Below, in pieces: positions 53,870-64,000 of a DNA stretch of 64,000 bases. Below the pieces are notes generated by a model. It was not told where the DNA came from. It saw only the letters and a list, made by a program, of their open reading frames with translations, and did not search any database. The translations under genes were made by a program, and so were the position numbers. The stretch lies in NCBI GenBank assembly GCA_028713975.1, contig JAQTNE010000014.1:1-64000 (forward strand), read 5' to 3'. Each line of letters begins with the position of its first letter. Within the stretch, counting starts at the first letter, position 1. Source of the DNA: Sulfuricella sp. (GTDB lineage: Bacteria; Pseudomonadota; Gammaproteobacteria; Burkholderiales; Sulfuricellaceae).

Positions 53870-54361
53870 TCAGGCGTTTGATTGCTCAACATCTTGTTCC
53901 CACACCAAATTCAGGATTTCCGACGATTTAAGAAATAGATTGACAGGACATTGAGGACACCCATTGCGAGTGGGTGGGTTTTTACATTGGAAACAACCTT
54001 CAATGGTATGGGCCGCATTAGATAACTCCGACTCCAATTTTGCCAACATATTGATTTGTCCTTGAACTTGTAACTGGAGCTTTGCAAGAACGGAATGTAC
54101 GTTGTGACTAGCCATATCCCCGGTAGAAAACTTTTCGCGCGTCGTAGCGAGTTCCTTGATTAAGGCGAGGGGAATTCCCGAGTGCGCCAGCCTCAAAATG
54201 GCACGAAACCGGGCAATGTCTTCCTCCGAGTACAGACGTGTGCCTCCCGGTGTACGCCGTGCGGACACAAGCCCTTCCTCTTCGTAAAAGCGCAATGCCC
54301 GAGGTGTCGTACCAAGTTGCTCGGCCACCTCGCCGATTTTTTTGAGAGAGATGGTTTGCAT
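53870..54361 (-). CDS. MerR-family regulator with Cys-rich C-terminus
   Basis: The product is 163 aa. The MerR helix-turn-helix is KIGEVAEQLGTTPRALRFYEEEGLVSARRTPGGTRLYSEEDI. A coiled-coil dimer helix follows, and the tail holds four cysteines in CFQCKNPPTRNGCPQCP, a possible metal or redox site. It is cotranscribed with a 75-aa HMA-like protein 3 bases upstream. The effector is unknown. Confidence 0.82.
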   Translation of the reverse strand: MQTISLKKIGEVAEQLGTTPRALRFYEEEGLVSARRTPGGTRLYSEEDIARFRAILRLAHSGIPLALIKELATTREKFSTGDMASHNVHSVLAKLQLQVQGQINMLAKLESELSNAAHTIEGCFQCKNPPTRNGCPQCPVNLFLKSSEILNLVWEQDVEQSNA

Positions 54362-54364
54362 TTG

Positions 54365-54592
54365 TTATGCGCCCACCAATTGGGCGTTATAGCCAAAAGA
54401 TTGAACCTGAGCCAGCAGTGCCGCCGTTGATGTAGCGTCCGGGTTGAATGCAACCAGCAAGAGGTGCTCTTTGCCCGGGTTGAAACGAGGGGCGACCACG
54501 CCGTCTATCTGCCGCATTGACTCTTCCAAAGCCTTTCGCTGCTGCTCGCTGAGGCTGTCGTTGATATGAATCAGAATGTCGCTGACGTTCAT
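54365..54592 (-). CDS. Small HMA-like protein lacking CxxC
   Basis: The product is 75 aa with a beta-alpha-beta-beta-alpha-beta pattern (VSDILIHINDSLSEQQRKALEESMRQIDGVV ... LLLVAFNPDATSTAALLAQVQSFGYNAQLV) like heavy-metal-associated domains. The CxxC metal site is absent. It precedes the merR gene by 3 bases and may be a partner in sensing. Confidence 0.65.
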   Translation of the reverse strand: MNVSDILIHINDSLSEQQRKALEESMRQIDGVVAPRFNPGKEHLLLVAFNPDATSTAALLAQVQSFGYNAQLVGA

Positions 54593-54821
54593 GATATTGC
54601 TCCTTGGTTGGTTTGCCGAAACGGCAATATCTTTATATTACGTTAACGTCAGATATGCAAGGCTGATGTTGTGCCTAACGAATTTTTAGGGGCGCTCATA
54701 AATATGGCACAATGAAAAAGCGGCAGCAAGCGGATTATGACTACCGGCACGGGCGGCCGGTAACGGTAGTACCCCCCCACATAGCGCAACCACACTCACT
54801 AACCCAAGCAGAGAGACTTCT
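54593..54821. promoter_or_regulatory. Divergent regulatory region of the merR operon and the hydrolase gene
   Basis: A palindrome ACGTTAACGT (54640-54649) lies near TATATTA. This is the kind of dyad MerR-family proteins bind in the promoter of their own operon. The rest contains no gene. Confidence 0.45.
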
Positions 54822-56048
54822 ATGGCAAACAGTCTGGAACGCGGCCGCACCCGGGTCGCCGGCATCGCCGATCCCGAAATGGAGTACCAGTTGATCCGGC
54901 AACTGGGCGCGACGCGCTATGGTGGCGCCTCGATCGGCGAATGCCTGGCGCTGGCACGGCGCATCGAGAGCGGCGTGCCGGCCAGTTGGGTGGCGGAGTT
55001 CGCCGCCACTGCGGCGCGCCAGGAAACCGACGCCCGCCAGCGCGCCGCGCGCCGGCATACGGTCAGCGCGCGCGACCAGTACCTGGTGGCCTGCAACAGC
55101 TATCGCGCCGCCGAGTACTACACCGGAATTGCCGACCCCCAACATGCCGTCTATGGGTTGAAAAGCCGGGAATGCTTCCTGGCCGCGATGCAGCTCCAGG
55201 ACGATGCCTTCGAGATCGTCTCGCTGCCGTTCGGCGATACGCCGCTGCCGGCTTACTATCTGCGGCCAGCCAAGGCTGCCGCCGACGCGCGCAAGACCCT
55301 GATGATCGTCAGCGGCTATGACGGCACACTGGAGGAAACCTGGCTTGCCTATGGCCGGGCCGCACTGGAGCGCGGCTACCAGGTGCTGCTGTTCGCGGGG
55401 CCGGGACAGATGGACACCATGCGCTTTCATCCGAAGCTGCCTTTCATTCCCGATACCGAACGGGTGGCGGCGGTGGCACTGGACTATCTGCTGGCGCGCC
55501 CGGAGACCGATCCGGCGCGGGTGGCGCTGATGGGGATCAGCTTCGGCGGCTATTTCGCCACCCGCATGGCGGCGCACGAGCCGCGCATCCGGGCGCTGAT
55601 CGCCAATTCACCGATCGTTGACCTGCATGCCTACATGGCTTCGTTCATCGGCTTCGATCCGGCGCAGATGCCCGATGCCGAGGATTTCCGCGTGGCCGAC
55701 ATCGAACACATCCCGGCCGGGCAGGCGTCGCCGCAAACGCGCGAAATGATGCGCAACCTGATGCTGCGCTTCGGCCAGGACAGCTTCAAGCAGACCTACG
55801 TCCGGCTACGCGAATTCCGCGTCGATGAGCGGGATCTGGCGACCATCCGCTGCCCGGCGCTGGGTCTGGTCGGCAGCGGCGAAGGGGCCGAGCCGATCGC
55901 CCAGTTCGAGCGCTTCCGGCGCCAGGTCGCCGGTGCCGCCGGCTACACGTTCAGCGCCGAGGAAGGCGCCGAGGGCCATTGCCAGTCAGGCAATCTGGCC
56001 TACTCGGCGGCGGTGGCGCTGGACTGGCTGGACGAGACACTGGCCTGA
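54822..56048 (+). CDS. Alpha/beta hydrolase, FrsA/dihydropseudooxynicotine-hydrolase-like
   Basis: The product is 408 aa. An N-terminal helical region (1-125) precedes the hydrolase core with nucleophile elbow GISFGGYFA, an oxyanion region IVSGYDGTLEETW, the acid region ALGLVGSGEGAEPI and the C-terminal histidine in GAEGHCQSG. Close relatives hydrolyse C-C or ester bonds; the substrate here is unknown. GC-rich accessory gene beside clpB. Confidence 0.82.
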   Translation: MANSLERGRTRVAGIADPEMEYQLIRQLGATRYGGASIGECLALARRIESGVPASWVAEFAATAARQETDARQRAARRHTVSARDQYLVACNSYRAAEYYTGIADPQHAVYGLKSRECFLAAMQLQDDAFEIVSLPFGDTPLPAYYLRPAKAAADARKTLMIVSGYDGTLEETWLAYGRAALERGYQVLLFAGPGQMDTMRFHPKLPFIPDTERVAAVALDYLLARPETDPARVALMGISFGGYFATRMAAHEPRIRALIANSPIVDLHAYMASFIGFDPAQMPDAEDFRVADIEHIPAGQASPQTREMMRNLMLRFGQDSFKQTYVRLREFRVDERDLATIRCPALGLVGSGEGAEPIAQFERFRRQVAGAAGYTFSAEEGAEGHCQSGNLAYSAAVALDWLDETLA

Positions 56049-56086
56049 ACCGGCATTACGCCGGCAGTTCAGGCCAATCGGTCTTC

Positions 56087-58669
<2,583 letters not shown>

Positions 58670-58794
58670 GAATAACCCCTTATTAAAAAATTGATTACGC
58701 CCTAGATTGGGGGCGTCATGGCAATTTCAAGTCGATCCCAGTGCAATCGCACTATGGAAAAAATTGCTCAGGTTGCCCGCCAATCTGTCTGCCT

Positions 58795-58889
58795 CCCCCT
58801 TTGCAAAAGGGGGATTGAGGGGGATTTAACAAGCGCGGAACTTATCAACACTCTTAAATCCCCCCTAGCCCCCCTTTTGCAAAGGGGGG
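58795..58889. repeat. CCCCCTTTGC palindromic element (copy 1)
   Basis: Two hairpins of CCCCCTTTTGCAAAAGGGGG type are arranged head to head around a 40-base centre. It lies in a 300-base gap between clpB and the following gene that otherwise shows no gene. Confidence 0.8.
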
Positions 58890-58977
58890 AACCATGTAAA
58901 GTCGATCCCGCAAAGTGGCATGGTGGCGCCCTTTACGCTAAACTCGGATTTGAAAAAATCGACTCCCTGTTTCAATT

Positions 58978-59757
58978 ATGGCTGATCTTTCGAAAACTGC
59001 CTTCCTGACTGTTTTGCTGTGGGCGACAACCGCCTTCTGCCCGCCGCTTTTTGCCGCTGAGCCCGACCTGCAACTCCCCAATGGCACCGTAGTCGAGCTG
59101 CGCGCCTACCCCGCCGACGGTGACTCTCTGCTGCTGTGGCTGGCATGCGACGAAGGGCATGGCGTGTGGGAACCGAAAGCCGCGCAAGCCCTGGCGGCGG
59201 GCGGCATCGAAGTGTGGCTATCCGACCTGCTGGGCGCCCATTTCCTGCCGTTGGCACCAAGCAGCATCAAACAGATTTCCGGTGAAGAAGTGGCCGCATT
59301 GATCGAGCATGTCCGTATCCGCTCCGGCAAGAAAAAGATTTATCTGGCTGCGGCAGGGCCAGCCTCTTTGCTGGTTCTGCGCGGCGCCCTCGAATGGCAA
59401 TGGCAGCACCCCGGCAACCCGGCGCTGGCCGGCGGAGTTTTGCTTTACCCCGAACTGTATGCCGTCACGCCCGCTCCCGGCATGGAGGCCATGTACGACC
59501 CCGAGGTCGTGCGCAATCCGTTGCCCTTGTTCATCTACCACAGCCAGCGCTCACCGGGCCGCTGGTGGCTGGAACATCTCAAGGTGGAGTTAAGAAAAAA
59601 CGGTCAGCCGGTAGGCAGCCTGGTGCTGCCCGGCATCCGCGGCTTCTTCTACAGCCGCGCGGACGCCACCCCCGAAGAAAATGCCATGGCCGCGCGCCTG
59701 CCGGAGCTACTGCGGAATGCGCTTGATCATATTCAATCGACAGGAAACAAACCGTGA
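58978..59757 (+). CDS. Exported alpha/beta-hydrolase-like protein of unknown function
   Basis: The product is 259 aa with a signal peptide (1-25). LRAYPADGDSLLLWLACDEG and the IYLAAAGPASLLVLRG segment suggest a hydrolase-like fold, but the catalytic serine elbow is not canonical. The stop overlaps the tlpA GTG (GTGA), so it forms a coupled operon with tlpA and nadC. Confidence 0.7.
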   Translation: MADLSKTAFLTVLLWATTAFCPPLFAAEPDLQLPNGTVVELRAYPADGDSLLLWLACDEGHGVWEPKAAQALAAGGIEVWLSDLLGAHFLPLAPSSIKQISGEEVAALIEHVRIRSGKKKIYLAAAGPASLLVLRGALEWQWQHPGNPALAGGVLLYPELYAVTPAPGMEAMYDPEVVRNPLPLFIYHSQRSPGRWWLEHLKVELRKNGQPVGSLVLPGIRGFFYSRADATPEENAMAARLPELLRNALDHIQSTGNKP

Positions 59758-60257
59758 AGAAACTTTTGTTGGGTACCTTATGCCTGCTCCTCGGCATCGG
59801 ACAGACCGTTTTTGCCGAAGAACTAAAACCTTATACCGGAACCACCCCGGCGCTCCAGCTCAAGGATCTGGGCGGCAAGCCGCACGATCTCAAGGATTAT
59901 CGCGGCAAGGTGGTCATGGTGCAGTTCTGGGCCAGCTACTGCCCGCCCTGCCTCAAGGAAATGCCCTCGATGGTGCGATTGGAAAAAAAACTCGCGGGCA
60001 AGCCCTTCGTCATCCTCGCCGTTGACATGGGCGAAACGGAGCAGGAAGTAAAAGGCTTTCTCGCCAAGGTAAAAACCGATTTCACCATCCTCATGGACAG
60101 CGACGGCAAGGCACTCGCCGACTGGAAGGTTTTTGTCGCCCCCTCCACCTTCCTGATCGACCCCAAGGGGGTGATCCGCTACACCCTGCAAGGCGGCGCG
60201 GAATGGGATGCGCCGGAGTACGTGGCGAAAATATCCGCCATGATCAACAAAAAATGA
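59754..60257 (+). CDS. TlpA/ResA-like periplasmic thiol-disulfide reductase
   Basis: The product is 167 aa with a GTG start. A signal peptide (1-20) is followed by a thioredoxin fold with the active site WASYCPPCLKEMPS and cis-Pro region APSTFLIDPKG. It acts in periplasmic thiol redox, for instance cytochrome c maturation. Its stop overlaps the nadC ATG (ATGA). Confidence 0.9.
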   Translation: MKKLLLGTLCLLLGIGQTVFAEELKPYTGTTPALQLKDLGGKPHDLKDYRGKVVMVQFWASYCPPCLKEMPSMVRLEKKLAGKPFVILAVDMGETEQEVKGFLAKVKTDFTILMDSDGKALADWKVFVAPSTFLIDPKGVIRYTLQGGAEWDAPEYVAKISAMINKK

Positions 60258-61123
60258 ATGCTTCCGACCCCCGGCTCGCACAAGCCATCAAAGAAAATGT
60301 CGCCGCCGCGCTGGCCGAGGACATCGGCAGCGGCGACCTGACCGCGCAACTCATTCCCCCAACGCAAGCCGCCCGCGCCACAGTCATCAGCCGTGAAGCC
60401 GCCGTGCTGTGTGGCCAGGCCTGGTTCGATGCCTGCTTTCGCAAGCTGGACAAAAACATCGCCATCGAATGGCTGGCACACGAAGGCGAAACGGTCGCCG
60501 CCGGGCAAACGCTAGCCGAAATCAGCGGCAACGCACGTGCCATGTTAAGCGCCGAACGCCCGGCGCTAAACTTCCTGCAAACCCTGTCCGCCACCGCCAC
60601 CGCCACACGGCAATATGTCGATGCCGTCGAAGGCACGCAAACCCGCATCATGGATACCCGCAAAACGCTGCCCAGCCTGCGCCTGGCGCAGAAGTATGCC
60701 GTCACCTGCGGCAAGGGGAAAAATCAGCGGATCGGCCTGTACGACGGCATCCTGATCAAGGAAAACCACATCCAGGCGGCGGGCGGCATACCCCAGGTGC
60801 TGGCACAGGCGCAAAAGATCGCACCACCCGGCATATGGATTCAAATCGAGGTGGAAAATCTGGATGAACTGGAACAGGCGCTGGCGGCGGATGCAAAGCT
60901 GGTTCTGCTGGATAATTTCGACCTGGAACAAATGCGTGAAGCGGTCAGAATCACCGGCGACCGCGCCGAGCTGGAAGCTTCCGGCGGCATCACCCTGGCA
61001 ACCGTGCGCGCCGTTGCCGAAACCGGCGTGCAGCGCATCTCCGTCGGCAGCCTGACCAAGGATGTCAGGGCAGTGGATTTGTCGATGCGCTTCGAATCTC
61101 TGCCGGATAACCGTCGCGCATGA
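60254..61123 (+). CDS. nadC: Quinolinate phosphoribosyltransferase
   Basis: The product is about 289 aa from MNASDPRL at 60254. ALAEDIGSGDLTAQLIP, RIMDTRKTLPSLRLAQKYAVTCGKGKNQRIGLYDGILIKENHI and EASGGITLATV are family hallmarks. It makes nicotinate mononucleotide in de novo NAD synthesis. Third gene of the coupled operon. Confidence 0.96.
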   Translation: MNASDPRLAQAIKENVAAALAEDIGSGDLTAQLIPPTQAARATVISREAAVLCGQAWFDACFRKLDKNIAIEWLAHEGETVAAGQTLAEISGNARAMLSAERPALNFLQTLSATATATRQYVDAVEGTQTRIMDTRKTLPSLRLAQKYAVTCGKGKNQRIGLYDGILIKENHIQAAGGIPQVLAQAQKIAPPGIWIQIEVENLDELEQALAADAKLVLLDNFDLEQMREAVRITGDRAELEASGGITLATVRAVAETGVQRISVGSLTKDVRAVDLSMRFESLPDNRRA

Positions 61124-61236
61124 ACGCACCCAAGGCCAGATTCCGCATCCTGCTCGGCGCCGCAATCGCCATCGGGCCGCAGCGCGCCGCGCTGACTACA
61201 CTCCGCGCAACATCCACCACCAGCCCGTCAAAGTAA
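61120..61236 (+). pseudogene. Truncated ModE-like N-terminal remnant
   Basis: The ATG (61120) overlaps the nadC stop. The frame reads MNAPKARFRILLGAAIAIGP, closely like the first residues of ModE-type winged-helix proteins, then diverges after about 22 residues and stops. It overlaps the 3' end of the convergent AEC gene (61196), so the rest of the regulator is lost. Confidence 0.5.
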
Positions 61237-62101
61237 AGAAAGACAGCATGATCCCTACCGCCACCATCAGGTTGGCCAGTTGGGGGTCGAGATCGTGCTC
61301 GGCAGCGATGATCGCGGCGGTAATCATCGGCGGCATCGCCGCCTCGAACAGCGTCACTTGCGCCACCAGCCCTTTTGCGCCTAAAGCCCCCGCCAGCAGC
61401 AGATACAGCATAAAAGGCGCGAGCAGCAGCTTGAACACCAATCCCAGCATGAGATTCCGCCCATTTCCTGCAAGGTGGCCAAGCCGCAACTGGAACCCTA
61501 CCGAAACCAGCGCCAGCGGTGCCAGGGTGTCGCCCAGGCGCTTCAGCACCACCGTAGCCCACATTGGGTAATCCACCGGGATCAGCACCAGCGCCACGAT
61601 CAGGGCGATGAAAGGCGGAAACAGCACGATCTTCTTCAGGATTGCTCGTGCATCCGGCACGCCGCTGGAAAACAGCCCGGCGGTGATAATGCCGAAAGTG
61701 GAGAGGGTAAGGAACGAGCCGAGCTGGTCGGCGACGATGCCGGTGGCCAAGCCTTCATGGCCATAGAAAGTTTCGATCATCGGCAGGCCGACGAACGAGG
61801 TATTGCCCAGCCCACCGGTGAGCATCAGCGCGCCGATAGTAGGCCTTGGAAGATGAAGCGCCCGCCCCGCCAGCCAGAAAAATCCGGCCCCCAAGCCGAA
61901 ATGCAGCCACGCCATGATGGCCGCGTAAGCATAGGCCGGCTCCAGCCGAATATCGTGGATATACAGCAGCGTCAACGCCGGCAGAGAGATGTGGATGATG
62001 AAACTGTTGAATACGGCAGGCGCGTTATCCGGCATCCGCTTGGCTTGGTGCAAAGCCACGCCAAGCAGGAAACAGGCGACGAGAAGGATGAGATTGCTCA
62101 T
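61196..62101 (-). CDS. AEC-family (auxin efflux carrier type) transporter
   Basis: The product is 301 aa with about ten hydrophobic segments. GVALHQAKRMPDNAPAVFNSFIIHISLPALTLLYIHDI and the C-terminal EAAMPPMITAAIIAAEHDLDPQLANLMV are typical AEC segments. Bacterial members export or import organic acids such as malonate or malate. It is monocistronic. Confidence 0.9.
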   Translation of the reverse strand: MSNLILLVACFLLGVALHQAKRMPDNAPAVFNSFIIHISLPALTLLYIHDIRLEPAYAYAAIMAWLHFGLGAGFFWLAGRALHLPRPTIGALMLTGGLGNTSFVGLPMIETFYGHEGLATGIVADQLGSFLTLSTFGIITAGLFSSGVPDARAILKKIVLFPPFIALIVALVLIPVDYPMWATVVLKRLGDTLAPLALVSVGFQLRLGHLAGNGRNLMLGLVFKLLLAPFMLYLLLAGALGAKGLVAQVTLFEAAMPPMITAAIIAAEHDLDPQLANLMVAVGIMLSFFTLTGWWWMLRGV

Positions 62102-62145
62102 GGAAAATTAGTGCTGAGTGCTGAATCCGTTGAAACAAAGAGATA

Positions 62146-62231
62146 CCCCCCTTTGCAAAAGGGGGGCTAGGGGGGATTTAAAAGCGTGGCAAATAACCGC
62201 TACCATTAAATCCCCCTCAATCCCCCTTTTG
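62146..62231. repeat. CCCCCTTTGC palindromic element (copy 2)
   Basis: The same pair of hairpins as at 58795 but in the opposite orientation (the CTCAATCCCCC arm is now on the right). It lies in the gap between thrC and the AEC gene. Confidence 0.8.
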
Positions 62232-62342
62232 TCTCGCCGTGGTCGCCGCATGGCGGCGGGAATCCGGCGGGGATACTCCTTGCGGGTACAAAGAGGGAAG
62301 AAATCAGCCCATACCTTATCAACATGGCTGACTGCTCGGCAC

Positions 62343-63746
62343 TCAAGCAGAATGAGCGACGACAAAGCGCTTAACCGCTTCGACATCGGAATCCATCACC
62401 TCGAATCGTTGCGGCAGGTCTTCGATCCCCACCAGATCGGCCGGACGCTCCGGTTCTCGACCCAGCGCAGCCCGGATGGTTTCATCAAACTTGGCTGCCA
62501 GCGCGGTTTCCAGGCAGATCAGCGGTACGCCTGCTTCGCGGTGTTCCAGCCCGACCTTGAAGCCGTCCGCAGTGTGGGTGTCGAGCATCACGCCGTATTG
62601 TTCGTAGACCTTGCGGATGGTTGCCAGCCGGTCGGCATGACTGCTGACGCCGGATACCATGCCGAATTTCCCGACCTGGGCAAAATACGGGGTCTTGGCG
62701 AGATCGAAGCTGCCGCCGCCATCCACCTGTTGCCACAGCTCCTTGACGATGGCCGGGTCGCGCCCCACCAGATCGTAGACGAAACGTTCAAAATTGGATG
62801 CCTTGGAAATGTCCATCGACGGGCTGCTGGTGTGATGGGTTTCCGGTCGGGGGCGATAAGCGCCGGTGCGAAAGAATTCGTCGAGCACGTCGTTTTCGTT
62901 GGTGGCGACGATCAGCTTCTTGATCGGCAGCCCCATCTGGCGGGCGATATGGCCGGCGCAGACATTGCCGAAGTTGCCGGACGGCACCGAGAATGAGACT
63001 TCCTCGTCGTTATTTTTGGTTACCGCGAAATAAGCTTTGAAGTAGTACACCACCTGCGCCGTCACGCGCGCCCAGTTGATCGAGTTGACCGCGCCGATCT
63101 TGTGTCTGGCCTTGAAATCGAGATCGTTGGATACCGCCTTGACGATGTCCTGGCAATCGTCGAACACGCCCTTGACGGCGATGTTGAAGATATTCGGATC
63201 TTGCAGCGAATACATCTGGGCGGTCTGGAACGGGCTCATCTTGCCGAGCGGCGAGAGCATGAATACTTTGATACCGCGCTTGCCGCGCATCGCGTATTCC
63301 GCCGCCGAACCGGTATCGCCGGAGGTGGCACCGAGGATATTGATCTCGGCGTTATCCCTGGCCAGCGCGTATTCAAACAAGTTGCCAAGCAGTTGCATCG
63401 CCACGTCCTTGAAGGCCAGAGTCGGGCCATTGGACAGTTCCAGAATGTGCAAGCCGGGTTCCAGCGTCTTCACCGGAGTGATTTCGTCGTTGCGGAAAAC
63501 TGCCGCGGTGTAAGTCTTGTCAACAATGGCCTTGAGATCGGCGGCGGGAATGTCGTCGGCAAAGCGGCGGATCACCTCGAACGCCAGTTCGCGATAGCCC
63601 ATGCCGCGCATCGCGGCGAGTTCTTCCTTGCCGAATTTGGGATAGGCCTCGGCGATAGTCAGGCCGCCATCGGTGGCGAGGCCGCCGAGCAGGATTTCGG
63701 TAAAGCTTTTGGGCGGCATGCCGCCGCGAGTGCTGAGATATTTCAT
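62343..63746 (-). CDS. thrC: Threonine synthase
   Basis: The product is about 467 aa from MKYLSTRGG at 63746. The PLP lysine is in SNGPTLAFKDVAMQLLG, and GATSGDTGSAAEYA and PSGNFGNVCAG bind phosphate and cofactor. It makes threonine from O-phosphohomoserine. An upstream ATG (63755) is also possible. Confidence 0.95.
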   Translation of the reverse strand: MKYLSTRGGMPPKSFTEILLGGLATDGGLTIAEAYPKFGKEELAAMRGMGYRELAFEVIRRFADDIPAADLKAIVDKTYTAAVFRNDEITPVKTLEPGLHILELSNGPTLAFKDVAMQLLGNLFEYALARDNAEINILGATSGDTGSAAEYAMRGKRGIKVFMLSPLGKMSPFQTAQMYSLQDPNIFNIAVKGVFDDCQDIVKAVSNDLDFKARHKIGAVNSINWARVTAQVVYYFKAYFAVTKNNDEEVSFSVPSGNFGNVCAGHIARQMGLPIKKLIVATNENDVLDEFFRTGAYRPRPETHHTSSPSMDISKASNFERFVYDLVGRDPAIVKELWQQVDGGGSFDLAKTPYFAQVGKFGMVSGVSSHADRLATIRKVYEQYGVMLDTHTADGFKVGLEHREAGVPLICLETALAAKFDETIRAALGREPERPADLVGIEDLPQRFEVMDSDVEAVKRFVVAHSA

Positions 63747-63820
63747 GGTTTTCATGTCCGGTCAAAGGGTGCGCCGTGCGCACTCCACTAAGTTACAACC
63801 CCGTGTCAGTCTTGCAGATG

Positions 63821-63992
63821 GGGGGCGTTTAAAAGTGTTGGTCGACTCCACGATTGCCCCTCACCCCAACCCCTCTCCCCAAAGGGGCGAGGGGCTTTTC
63901 TCCCTTCTCCCCTCCGGGGAGAAGGGCTGGGGATGAGGGGTGGTGGTAATGCCTCCGATGAAGTCAGTCAGCCAACACTTTCAAACGCACCC
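63821..63992. mobile_element. MITE-like element (copy 2)
   Basis: The same interior as at 14134-14304 over about 100 bases, with the terminal sequences GGGGGCGTTTAAAAGTGTTG and its complement-like end GCCAACACTTTCAAACGC. One terminus is diverged and no target duplication is visible within the window (right flank is only 8 bases), so it looks older. It lies just upstream of thrC. Confidence 0.8.
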
Positions 63993-64000
63993 ACTAAAAC

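Noticed and set aside
58718-59008. 96-aa plus-strand frame before the hydrolase-like gene
   Set aside because: It is translated palindromic repeat sequence and overlaps the real downstream start.

Overview
The window looks like a chromosomal segment of a betaproteobacterium, most likely from the Nitrosomonadales (a Sulfuricella-, Gallionella- or Thiobacillus-like chemolithotroph). This is an inference from protein style and gene order: nadE next to glnB, aat next to bpt, Mrp next to dcd, and many palindromic intergenic repeats. Housekeeping genes are GC-rich. The left 6 kb is visibly AT-rich and looks acquired.

Layout. (1) 48-5851 is an accessory island: a PrlF/YhaV toxin-antitoxin pair, then three overlapping minus-strand genes encoding a DNA methyltransferase, a protein kinase fused to an AAA-type ATPase, and an unrecognised two-lobed Rossmann-like protein. 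The trio resembles a defence operon that I cannot match to a named system. (2) 6273-14051 holds core genes: ZIP transporter, pgeF, rluD, bamD, glnB, nadE, sucCD. (3) 14310-15764 is an EAL-like/HDOD signalling protein. (4) 15916-26494 is a copper/silver resistance cluster: a CusF-like chaperone, a CusCBA-type efflux system, a SHOCT protein, a CopA-type ATPase and small YHS/DUF3330 proteins. (5) 26526-43356 holds aat, bpt, thyA, a chemoreceptor, folA, an Orn/Lys/Arg decarboxylase, dcd, mrp, metG, acyP, dnaE and small genes. (6) 43671-51540 is centred on a molybdenum regulon. A TonB receptor, a cytochrome c/molybdopterin-fold protein, nifQ and modE form one operon, divergent from modABC, with three ModE-like operators of identical 9-6-9 geometry between them. 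(7) 51584-56048 is a second accessory patch: a DUF3089 lipoprotein, a RelE/Phd pair, a MerR regulator with a small HMA-like protein, and an alpha/beta hydrolase. (8) 56087-63755 holds clpB, a tlpA-nadC operon, an AEC transporter and thrC.

Four kinds of repeat recur. About 170-bp elements have 25-bp terminal inverted repeats; one copy has a 9-bp target duplication. A CCGCAGAGG-type palindrome occurs five times, three of them between operon partners (sucC/sucD, cusB/cusA, modA/modB). A CCCCCTTTGC palindrome occurs twice. REP-like hairpins lie inside or at the ends of coding sequences (yhaV, metG, bpt). Remnants of an SDR gene and of a ModE N-terminus lie at 52996 and 61120.
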